DNA from: JAUWQU01 sp964605095 | GTDB taxonomy: Bacteria > Planctomycetota > Phycisphaerae > SM23-33 | Reading direction: 5' to 3' | Length of the DNA: 25,893 bases | Assembly (NCBI GenBank): GCA_964605095.1 | Contig: CAZSBS010000031.1 | Coordinates: 1-25,893 of the forward strand | In this document: piece after piece, positions 14,997-22,599 of the stretch | How positions within the stretch are numbered: the first letter of the stretch is position 1 | Layout: each line of letters opens with the position of its first letter | The notes under the pieces: generated by a model | The model's database searches: none | What the model was told of the DNA's origin: nothing | What the model saw: only the letters and a program-made list of their open reading frames with translations | Program-made: the position numbers and the translations under genes

Positions 14997-15306
14997 ATGG
15001 CAGATTCATCCATAGTCCGCAGAGCGGCCGAAATGCTCCTTCGCGCTGCACCAGGGTCGAAGGTCATCCTGTTTGGCTCGTGGAACGCCCCACGTCGATA
15101 GCGACCTGGATTTCCTTGTGGTCGAGCCGCTGGTGACGAACCCTCGCGCCGAAATGGTCCGTCTGCGGGATGTTCTCCGCCCGCTGCGCGTGCCGGCGGA
15201 TGTGCTGGTTGTGAGCGACAAGGTCTTTCAGGAATGGTGCGACACGCCGAACACCGTAATCTACGCCGCAGCCACGGAAGGCAAGGTCTATGACCAAGTC
15301 GCTTGA
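14997..15306 (+). pseudogene. MNT-type nucleotidyltransferase (MntA-like antitoxin), frameshifted by 8 bp
   Basis: The first frame (14997-15101) reads MADSSIVRRAAEMLLRAAPG through KVILFGSW and then fails. The second frame, from about 15076, carries ARGTPHVDSDLDFLVVEP and runs to the stop at 15306. Family members have the motif GSxARG followed by SDxDL. Here tttggctcgtggaacg has a single gctcgtgg. Restoring a second tandem copy of these 8 bases gives ggc tcg tgg gct cgt gga acg, encoding GSWARGT, and repairs the frame exactly. The likely event is loss of one copy by slippage, or collapse during assembly. In MntA-HepT systems such proteins neutralise a HEPN RNase by AMP-transfer. The 3' end overlaps the HEPN start at 15290. 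Confidence 0.8.
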
Positions 15307-15536
15307 ACACGCTCTGCTCCTGCTGGAAAAAGCGGACGAAGATTTGTTCACCATCCAGGAACTCATCAAGGATTCACTCTCCTCAAGCGGTCATCGGCTC
15401 TCACGCCCAGCAGGCGGTTGAGAAGTCCCTCAAGGCAGTCCTCACCAACAGAGCGATCCGGTTCCCGTGGACACACGATCTTGGCGTGCTCATTGACTTG
15501 CTCACGGACCACGGGATTCCCCCGCAGCCGGCTTGA
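15290..15536 (+). pseudogene. HEPN-domain protein (HepT-like toxin), frameshifted and C-terminally truncated
   Basis: The gene begins at the ATG at 15290, overlapping the nucleotidyltransferase by 17 bp. It reads TKSLEHALLLLEKADEDLFT, then QELIKDSL, and goes out of frame near 15375-15385. The conserved helix resumes in another frame as SHAQQAVEKSLKAVLTNRAI and continues to WTHDLGVLIDLLTDHGIPP, with a stop at 15536. One extra base in the ctctcct stretch would explain the shift. The total is about 82 residues against roughly 130 for the family, and the usual RxxxxH-type or aromatic C-terminal region is missing. Beyond the stop lies only the antisense end of the esterase gene. Both partners are therefore damaged, and the pair is probably a relic. 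Confidence 0.75.
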
Positions 15537-16620
15537 TGGAAGAAGGGGCTTTCCACTTCAGCGCCCGGCTCAACGCGTCGAACCACCGTTCCGCATGCTT
15601 GGCAAGGCCCTTTTGATTGAAATGTACGCCGTCATGCCTGTATTCCGACCCTAACAGGTCATCGGTGACCGGCCCCCGGCCGCAAATCCGCTTTGCCCAT
15701 AGCAGTTGTTGCCCCTTGGCCACCTGTTCCTGTTCCGGTGGCTGCGACCCCGGATGAAAGGATGCTTGCGCTACAAACCACGGTATCTCATATCCCGCAT
15801 CTTTGTTCAGCGCCTCGACGATGGTCTTCACACGGTCGCAGTAGGTCTCGGCGGAAGTCTTGACTAAGGTGTCGGATTCGCCCTGGTGCCAGAGTACGGC
15901 GCGAACCCCGTCTTTTCCGAACACCTTCACACAAGCAAGCAGATTCCTGTAGAGCTTGGTATCGGGAGGGAGCCAACTCTTGACTTCAGTCCATGTCAAG
16001 GAAGCGGACCTGAAACAGACGGGAACTTGTTGCGACGCCACGATCCTGTCGCCCAGCAATGCCCACGGACTGCCCCTGTCACCGCACCCGCCTGGAATCG
16101 GGTCCTGCGCGTGGACAAAACACTTGCCGTTAAAATAGACAACGCGGTTGTCTTGTGCCACTTGCCGCGGGTTTCCGTAATTGGCGGAGTTGGACTGCCC
16201 TGCCGTGACGAACACCTCTCCGACGCCAACCTTGTCCAGCATCTGCTCTGCAATAATCCCGGTTCCCGCCCGCGCGCGGACCGTCACCTGATACCATCCA
16301 CCTGCCTGCAACCTCAGCCGACCTGAGAATCTTCCGTGAACGCCCTGCCCCTGAGGGGTGACGGCAATCCATTTTGCGGGAGCGCCCCGCTTGGCGACAG
16401 GCGCCAGGTCGGCCTTGGCCTCGATCACGTCGGCTTTGTCGCTGACGGTTCCTTCTATCAGGATGTCCGCCCGATCCGCCTTGTCACGCTGGAACACCTG
16501 ACAGGAAACGGGGGATGTCAGGGTCAATGTTGCTTTGGCGTCTTCGGCCTGAATGTAACTGTTGGCCGCCAACAGCGCGATGCAAAGCCCAAACCATAGT
16601 CTGACACGAGTTGTTCCCAC
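15502..16620 (-). CDS. Secreted sialate O-acetylesterase / SGNH-family carbohydrate esterase
   Basis: The 372-residue protein has a signal peptide (RLWFGLCIALLAANSYIQAE) and a beta-rich N-terminal domain to about residue 130. An SGNH/SASA esterase domain follows: block I VTAGQSNSANYG (Ser143), VLWHQGESD (His245, Glu248) and the C-terminal DGVHFN (Asp330, His333). The family removes acetyl groups from sugars. The start is a GTG at 16620 with GGAAAGG upstream; the next Met is far inside. It is the last gene of the minus-strand carbohydrate unit, 81 bp after the rhamnosidase. Its 3' end overlaps the relic HEPN gene tail to tail by 35 bp. The polysaccharide may be O-acetylated; this is an inference. 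Confidence 0.85.
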   Translation of the reverse strand: MGTTRVRLWFGLCIALLAANSYIQAEDAKATLTLTSPVSCQVFQRDKADRADILIEGTVSDKADVIEAKADLAPVAKRGAPAKWIAVTPQGQGVHGRFSGRLRLQAGGWYQVTVRARAGTGIIAEQMLDKVGVGEVFVTAGQSNSANYGNPRQVAQDNRVVYFNGKCFVHAQDPIPGGCGDRGSPWALLGDRIVASQQVPVCFRSASLTWTEVKSWLPPDTKLYRNLLACVKVFGKDGVRAVLWHQGESDTLVKTSAETYCDRVKTIVEALNKDAGYEIPWFVAQASFHPGSQPPEQEQVAKGQQLLWAKRICGRGPVTDDLLGSEYRHDGVHFNQKGLAKHAERWFDALSRALKWKAPSSIKPAAGESRGP

Positions 16621-16701
16621 GAATTAAGCCTTTCCGCATAAATTGACCGCTAAGTCACACAGGCTGTCCTCGTTGAACTGCAAGGTATCCTTCCTGCTTT
16701 C

Positions 16702-19422
16702 TCACATGTCTGACTTAAAACTATACTGTCCCGAGCCAACCTCATACACCGCGGCACCGTTTTCCATTCGCAGAAACCTAACGCCGTCCGCCTTCGCCGC
16801 AGGCTTGGCGGATTCTGTCACTCCGGCAGCGTTCTTGGCCGGGACATATACCGTGGCGGTGGTGTTGACTGGAATCGTGACCTCCATTGATAGTATGTTG
16901 CCCTCACGCTTCCAGTTGCTGACGATGCGGCCCTGGATCGAGTCGTAGCTGCACTTGACCCACGTCAGGTCCCCAATGACCGCGGGCTTGATAATGATCT
17001 TCTTGAAACCGACCCCAGACTCATCGGGGCGGATGCCGGCCAGGCCCTGATAGAACCAACTGCCGGGACTGGCAAAGCAAGAGTGGATTTGGGAGTAATA
17101 CCCGTTCCACTGTTCCCACATCGTGGTTGCCCCCTGCGCCAGCATGTAGCCCCATCCCGGATAGGTCTCCTGGTTGAAGATGGTGTAGAGCAAATCATTG
17201 CGGCCGGCTTCCTGCAGGTATTGAATGAGAAAATAGGTGCCGAGCATGCCGGTATCAAGGTGCCCCTTGTTCTTAACCACAATTAGATCTTCGAGTTTTT
17301 TCTGAACGGTTCCAACCAGGGCATCAGGGACGATGCCTGTCATCAGCGGCATCACCTGATAGGCTTGCTCGTCGATGACATAGAGTTGCTTTTGTGGATC
17401 GTAGAAGGCGGCATGGATAAGCGGTCTGATTTTATTCATCTTGGCCGCACAGTCATCGGCGTCTTTGGTCTTTCCCAGAATGCGGGCGCTGCGTTCGAGA
17501 ATTTGCCACAAGTAAACGCGATAGCCGTTGTTGAAGGCTTCACAGGCCGTTTTGCCCGGCCAGTTCTTGGTATCCATGCCGCGCCCGGGCGGAACCCAGT
17601 CGCCGAGAAACTGCCCCCTATCTCCCTGTTGCCGCAGAACGTCATTCGCACATTGGCGCTCGATAAACTCGACGTAACGACGCATCGGTTCGTAGGAACG
17701 CGCAAGCAGGCGGCGATCACCGTAGTAGACGTATGTCTTCCAGGGCAACACACAACCGAGACCTCCCCACCCCGGGCCGCCCCAGGAGGGAATCACGAAG
17801 GGTGCGGTATGGGGGAATTGGCCAGTGCCCGGATGTTGCGCATCCAGCCAGTCGACAGCCCACTTGGCATAAAATGCCGGGGCGTTGCGGTTCATGATTT
17901 GAGTGTCAATCGAGGTCTGGCCGTCACCATAGCCCAGGCGTTCGCGGTGCGGACAGTCCACCATGTAGCCGCCCAGGCTCAGGCAGCGGATCGTCCACAG
18001 GTTGAACTGGTGGATCCGGTTGAACAGGTCGTTGGAACACTCGAACGTGCCGACCGGCTCCAGATCCGATTCGATCAGCAAGGCCTCGGCGTCACCCTGC
18101 GACGGCTTGGTGGCCAGCCCGTTCACGGTGGCATAGCGGAAACCGTGATAATTGAACTTGGAACAGAACACCTCGCCGGGCTTGCCGGCCGAGATGTATT
18201 CATCGCGCTGTTGGAAAGTCTGGCCCGGTTTGTCGGCATACGAGATCGTCAAACGCTGGCCGGCCACCAACTGCGGCAGGCGAAGCCGCATCCAACCGGT
18301 CAGGTTGGTGCCGAAATCCAACTCCCAGTTGTTAGCGCCATTGGCGGTGCAAGTCTTCAGGGGAATAACCTTGGTGATGCGGTTCGGGGGACAGGACTGT
18401 GCCGTTGCCACACCCTCGGGTGTGGCGACCTCCTCGACCGGTAGCCATGCTCCGGTCCTGCATCCGACCTCGTTCCATCCTGCTATCTCTTTGCGGGCGT
18501 CAATGGTTTCGCCGCCCATATTGTTCCACGCCCATGGACCAAGCAAAGCACGGGTGCTGGTCATACTGGTCCAGGTGCGGTCCGTCCCCACCATCACCCG
18601 CTGCCCGCCGACGGACATATCGAGTTGAGCCCGGGCGCTCGCCCCGGTCTTGGCCCAGCCCCTGCCCAGCCACAGGCCGACGCAGTTAGGGCCTGCACGC
18701 AGCAGCTTGCTGATATCATAGGTGGTGTAGAGCGAGCGTTTCTTGTCTTGCGACACCGCCGGAGCGAGCACATCGTCGCTCACTTTCTTTCCGTTCACAT
18801 ACAATTCGTAGTAGCCCAGCACATTCACGAAGGCCAGTGCCCGGTCAGGCGCCGCCACGAGGGTGAACTCCTTGCGCAGCCAGGGCGAAGTATCATTTCC
18901 CTTAGGCTTTATCCACTTCGCCTGCCAATCGTCGGGCTTCAGCAGGCCCATCGACCACCAGGCCGGAGCGCTCCAACCCGAAGGCTTGGCGCCACCAAAC
19001 CACACGCGCACCTTCCAATGGTAAACCATCCCCGACGCCAGCGGCTTGCCTGCCCTGAGCGAAGTCGAAGGGCCTGCACATTCCACCTGGATGCTTTGGT
19101 CCGACACCACCTTGCCGCTGTCCCAAAGATCACCTTGGTCTTTGGCGAGAAGCTCCGGCGTCGAAGCGACCAGAATCTGATAAGCCGTCTGTTTCTGACT
19201 TCTGGGTATTTCCGATTTGAGATTTGCGATTTGAGATTTCAGATCGGCAATTATCCAACTTAGCCTCGGCTTCTCCGCATCAATTCCCAGCGGATTCTCC
19301 CGATACTCACACCGTAGGTTAGCAGGCACAACGTCCGATCTCCCCAAGCCGCCCTGGGCATTTACCGTCGGCGTCAACAACATGGCCGTCATCCCGTACA
19401 CAATAGCGAATCTTTTTGTCAT
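16702..19422 (-). CDS. GH78 alpha-L-rhamnosidase
   Basis: The 906-residue secreted enzyme has a signal peptide (RFAIVYGMTAMLLTPTVNAQ). The N-terminal module is typical of the family (LRCEYRENPLGIDAEKPRLS, YHWKVRVW), followed by beta-sandwich domains. The (alpha/alpha)6 catalytic domain contains MVDCPHRERLGYGDGQTS, with its conserved Asp/Glu residues, and TTMWEQWNGY, whose Glu is the usual base. It would release terminal L-rhamnose from polysaccharide or glycoside in the periplasm. GGAAGGGG stands just before the ATG at 19422. The N-terminal AGKPLASG motif is split by an in-frame 24-bp insertion adding PSTSLRAG (plus strand 19048-19077). The insertion lies in a surface-strand module, so activity may survive. 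Confidence 0.9.
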   Translation of the reverse strand: MTKRFAIVYGMTAMLLTPTVNAQGGLGRSDVVPANLRCEYRENPLGIDAEKPRLSWIIADLKSQIANLKSEIPRSQKQTAYQILVASTPELLAKDQGDLWDSGKVVSDQSIQVECAGPSTSLRAGKPLASGMVYHWKVRVWFGGAKPSGWSAPAWWSMGLLKPDDWQAKWIKPKGNDTSPWLRKEFTLVAAPDRALAFVNVLGYYELYVNGKKVSDDVLAPAVSQDKKRSLYTTYDISKLLRAGPNCVGLWLGRGWAKTGASARAQLDMSVGGQRVMVGTDRTWTSMTSTRALLGPWAWNNMGGETIDARKEIAGWNEVGCRTGAWLPVEEVATPEGVATAQSCPPNRITKVIPLKTCTANGANNWELDFGTNLTGWMRLRLPQLVAGQRLTISYADKPGQTFQQRDEYISAGKPGEVFCSKFNYHGFRYATVNGLATKPSQGDAEALLIESDLEPVGTFECSNDLFNRIHQFNLWTIRCLSLGGYMVDCPHRERLGYGDGQTSIDTQIMNRNAPAFYAKWAVDWLDAQHPGTGQFPHTAPFVIPSWGGPGWGGLGCVLPWKTYVYYGDRRLLARSYEPMRRYVEFIERQCANDVLRQQGDRGQFLGDWVPPGRGMDTKNWPGKTACEAFNNGYRVYLWQILERSARILGKTKDADDCAAKMNKIRPLIHAAFYDPQKQLYVIDEQAYQVMPLMTGIVPDALVGTVQKKLEDLIVVKNKGHLDTGMLGTYFLIQYLQEAGRNDLLYTIFNQETYPGWGYMLAQGATTMWEQWNGYYSQIHSCFASPGSWFYQGLAGIRPDESGVGFKKIIIKPAVIGDLTWVKCSYDSIQGRIVSNWKREGNILSMEVTIPVNTTATVYVPAKNAAGVTESAKPAAKADGVRFLRMENGAAVYEVGSGQYSFKSDM
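19048..19077. repeat. 24-bp repeat insertion with 6-bp direct flanks inside the rhamnosidase gene
   Basis: An 18-bp core cctgagcgaagtcgaagg (19054-19071) is bounded by gcctgc at 19048-19053 and again at 19072-19077. Removing the core and one flank restores the uninterrupted family motif AGKPLASG. Such cores are, to my knowledge, widespread in environmental genomes as short dispersed repeats. The matching flanks look like a target duplication. Confidence 0.7.
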
Positions 19423-19456
19423 TGGCCCCTTCCTTGTCTTTTTTCCCTCGCATGCG

Positions 19457-19606
19457 TTACTTCACTCCAAGGACCTTAATTCGCTTGAGGATCAGTTCCC
19501 TGGGAACGTCGTTCTTCGTTTCCAGCTTGATGAACCTAACCAGACGCCCCGGGACATTGGCGCCAGCATCCAAATGGGTCACGGCCGCCAAGTCAAGACG
19601 GATCAC
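19457..19606 (-). pseudogene. Orphan discoidin-domain tail
   Basis: A 49-codon reading from a GTG at 19606 (its GTGA overlaps the stop of the beta-helix gene) to TAA at 19457 includes HLDAGANVPGRLVRFIKLET and ends KRIKVLGVK. Over its last 41 residues it matches the C-terminus of the GH29 protein at the right edge at about 30 positions (NLNAGANVPGRRARFIRVET ... KRITVFGVK). It is too short to fold as a jelly roll. It looks like the remaining 3' end of another glycosidase gene that was lost or replaced by the beta-helix gene. Coupled translation as a tiny protein is possible but unlikely. Confidence 0.65.
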
Positions 19607-22539
19607 TTTCCCCCGCCCCTCGCTTGAATCACCTGCAATTCCTGGAAGGCCGTGTTTTCCGAGTCATTGATGGGGAAGACCGCCCAGACCAGCCAACGAT
19701 AGCTGCCCAGCGGCTTGCCGTCGCTGCCGCGGATGCTGGTGGCCTTGTACTCGGCATCCTGACGGGCATCAACGGCGATGACCGGCGTGAAAAGCTTCGG
19801 ATCGGCGACGTTCCAGCCTGGATCGGATGCGGCACTGCTGCCGTAGAGCACGAAGTTCTGGCGGCCACGTTCCCCGCCGCGCGAGAACGTGTCGACCTGG
19901 GCAATGCTTTTGACCGCGGCCAGATCGAGTTTGTACATGCCATTGATAACGCCGTTGCCAAACATCGGCCCCATGCCATTGCCGACCTTGCCATCGACGA
20001 GAGAAGCGATCGGATCGTTGTTGGTGGGTGCCCCGCTGGCGCTCACCTTGGCAGGAACCACAGCCGCCGCCGGCGCCAGGGGGACCGTTTTGAACTCGGC
20101 ATTTCTCAAAGTCTCGGTGACAACGTACGCATAGTCTTTCACCTCGACGGTAACCTGCTTTTGCTTGCGTGAGACGAGAAGCGTCAGCTTCTGGCCGGCG
20201 GCCTTGTCGCGCAGTTTCTGCAGGTCATACGCGGCCCTGACCGGTTGACCGTTACAGGCGAGAATCACATCGTCCTTCCGGAGCCCGGCCTTGGCGGCAG
20301 GGCTGGCGGCGGGAACGTCCAGCAGCAGGACTCCGGATTCATCCGGCAACCCATAGGCTGAGCGGTCGCCAAGGCCCGAGATGTCGCGAATCCGGGCCTG
20401 CCAGGCGTAATTCGCACGCTTGACGACATGGCTCTTCCTGACGAGCCTCTCGATCTTGGGGATTTCCGGGGTGCGGGCGATGGCCTTGAGCTCCGGCTTC
20501 TGCACGCCGAACTGGTCCATCGGGAAATTCACAAACCCCAGCTTCAGTGCCGGCGAGCCGTCCTTCACCCGAAAATCCCCTTTGGCCGGATCGATGAACA
20601 TTGCGTCGGCGATGATCGAGTGTTCATCACGGTTGGATTGATCGGAGAGGGCGTCGGCGGGTTGCGGATTGGCCAAACCCTCGCAATGCACCAGGTTGTA
20701 ATCCATCTCCTTGCCCCACGGGGTTGAAGGCATGCCGCCGGCAGGGAGGTAATGATCGGTTCCCATGATATTGCGGCGGACGACATCCTCGCTGTGCTTG
20801 TACCAGCAGTGCGGATGAAAGCCGTTGTTGACCATGATATTGTTTTCCACAACGCGGTAGAAGCCTTCGCGGTTCTTCAAGCCGCCGTGCAGAAACAGGT
20901 TGTTGTAGATGTGATAATTGCTGGAGCCGTCGTCGAGATCGACATCCCAGCCATGGTCGCAGCGCCAGCGGTTGTTACGGATAATGGTCGTCTTGACCGC
21001 GTCAAGGAGCACGACGCTCTTGTTCGCTTCCCACCCCTTGTCGTCGTTCAGATTCAGACCGCCCAGCCCCCAATAACGGTCGCGGCCCCAGGAATTGAAG
21101 GAGCCGTGGTCGCCCGTCTCCTTGACGGTGTCGAATACGTCACAGAACTCGATGACATGGCCGCCCCAGCATCCGTCGCCGATGTTGATGCCGGACCGCG
21201 GCATATCATAGATCGAGCAGTGGCGGACGGTGATCCCCTGCGACATATCCATCGTGACTCCCGCCGTCTGCTTCTCGATCTGGCCTATCTCATGGATAAG
21301 GCAGTCATCCACCACACACTCGCCCGGGTAGTTCTTGGTCTTGGGCCCGGGAGTCTTGTCGAGCTTGCTGAGCTCGTTTCCCCCTTTCCAACTGACGGGG
21401 TTGCGGCAGGCATTGGGGTCGCCGATGAGGGCAACACCGCTACCGCCCACCCTTGTAATGTGACAGCCACGTACCGCGACCCTGCGGTTGTAGTTATTCA
21501 CGAACACGGCGTTGCCGCCTACCTCGTCAATCAAGCAGTCCTCGATCGAACAGTCTTCCGTGCCGTTCAGGAACAGCGCGCCGCCGCGATAAATCGCCCA
21601 GTCAGTGCGCAGCAGCGGTTCCCTTGTATCCATGAAGGTCCGTGCGGCGTGGCGGAAGGTCAGTCCTTTGAAGCTGACGAACCGGATCGGGGACCGCTCC
21701 GTTCCGCGGAACTCGACAAGATGCCGGAGACGAACCCCTTCGATCATGGCTTTGGCCAAATCAACGCCGGCGGGCGGGTAGAAGTACAGGGTGGCGGTCT
21801 TGGAATTGAGGAACCACTCGCCGGGCGCATCCAATTCCTCGAAGATATTCTCCACGAAACGGTGGTCCTTGTTCATTCCCATCGGCCGGTTGTTCTGCCA
21901 CCCACCTTCATAGGTGACCTTGTTGTCCGACCCTTTGCCGGTAATGAGATAATGCATGCCGCCCCACTCCGCGGCATGCAGGGCGTGGATAAACCCGCCA
22001 GCGGGATCCTTCCAGCGCGCCGCCCGTTCCGGACTGAACGCATCCGCCGCCGTGCCGTGGAAGACACGCTCCTTGGGATCGAAGTTCGGATACCGCGCCA
22101 TGGGCTGGAGTTCACCATTGACAAAAAGTTGGTCCGTGGCAAAGCCCGCGGGCACCTTGGCCCGCATGATGCCGTCCTTGTACGGTTCCCACTTGAGGCC
22201 TTTCAGTCGGACTCCGCCGCTGATCACCGCCTGCTCCTTGCCATACGCCTGATACACAACCGGGGCGGTCTTCGTGCCGGAATCCTTGGCGGTAAAAACC
22301 AAGGTCTCGGGCAGATAGTACGTTCCCTTCCTCACAAAGACCGTGACGGCCTCGCGCCTGGCCGCGTTTCGCGCGGCCTGTTGCGCCTGCTGCAAGGTTG
22401 CAAATGGTTTCTCCAGAGTGCCTGGATTCGTGTCATTCCCGGCGGGCGCCACAAAGATCTGCGCTGGCCGCGATTCGCCCGGAGCATAAGCACCTAGTGA
22501 CATCATAATGGCAATCGTCGCTAATATTGGTTTGTTCAT
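19603..22539 (-). CDS. Right-handed parallel beta-helix enzyme with PDZ and discoidin-like modules
   Basis: The 978-residue secreted protein has a signal peptide (MNKPILATIAIMMSLGAYAP). The opening IFVAPAGNDTNPGTLEKPFA is typical of GH141/GH120-like and polysaccharide-lyase-like beta-helix proteins. A long helix region to about residue 690 is rich in NNxxNRRVAVRGCHITRVGG-like rungs. A PDZ-like module follows at about 730-800 (LLLDVPAASPAAKAGLRKDD, VILACNGQPV). A discoidin-like end reaches residue 978 (MYKLDLAAVKSIAQVDTFSR, TAFQELQVI). A role on fucose- or rhamnose-containing polymer is inferred from the GH29 and GH78 neighbours; the exact glycosidase or lyase family cannot be fixed by eye. 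It is 60 bp downstream of the DUF6288-type gene. The ribosome-binding site is weak (agagtag). Confidence 0.8.
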   Translation of the reverse strand: MNKPILATIAIMMSLGAYAPGESRPAQIFVAPAGNDTNPGTLEKPFATLQQAQQAARNAARREAVTVFVRKGTYYLPETLVFTAKDSGTKTAPVVYQAYGKEQAVISGGVRLKGLKWEPYKDGIMRAKVPAGFATDQLFVNGELQPMARYPNFDPKERVFHGTAADAFSPERAARWKDPAGGFIHALHAAEWGGMHYLITGKGSDNKVTYEGGWQNNRPMGMNKDHRFVENIFEELDAPGEWFLNSKTATLYFYPPAGVDLAKAMIEGVRLRHLVEFRGTERSPIRFVSFKGLTFRHAARTFMDTREPLLRTDWAIYRGGALFLNGTEDCSIEDCLIDEVGGNAVFVNNYNRRVAVRGCHITRVGGSGVALIGDPNACRNPVSWKGGNELSKLDKTPGPKTKNYPGECVVDDCLIHEIGQIEKQTAGVTMDMSQGITVRHCSIYDMPRSGINIGDGCWGGHVIEFCDVFDTVKETGDHGSFNSWGRDRYWGLGGLNLNDDKGWEANKSVVLLDAVKTTIIRNNRWRCDHGWDVDLDDGSSNYHIYNNLFLHGGLKNREGFYRVVENNIMVNNGFHPHCWYKHSEDVVRRNIMGTDHYLPAGGMPSTPWGKEMDYNLVHCEGLANPQPADALSDQSNRDEHSIIADAMFIDPAKGDFRVKDGSPALKLGFVNFPMDQFGVQKPELKAIARTPEIPKIERLVRKSHVVKRANYAWQARIRDISGLGDRSAYGLPDESGVLLLDVPAASPAAKAGLRKDDVILACNGQPVRAAYDLQKLRDKAAGQKLTLLVSRKQKQVTVEVKDYAYVVTETLRNAEFKTVPLAPAAAVVPAKVSASGAPTNNDPIASLVDGKVGNGMGPMFGNGVINGMYKLDLAAVKSIAQVDTFSRGGERGRQNFVLYGSSAASDPGWNVADPKLFTPVIAVDARQDAEYKATSIRGSDGKPLGSYRWLVWAVFPINDSENTAFQELQVIQARGGGK

Positions 22540-22599
22540 CTTGTTCTACTCTTGTTGGTTACGATTCACGGGGGCCTTACCTATGTCGTGGCAACCGCC

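Noticed and set aside
14997..15536. Functional MNT/HEPN toxin-antitoxin system
   Set aside because: Both genes are out of frame and the HEPN domain is incomplete, so I treat the pair as a relic unless reads show otherwise.
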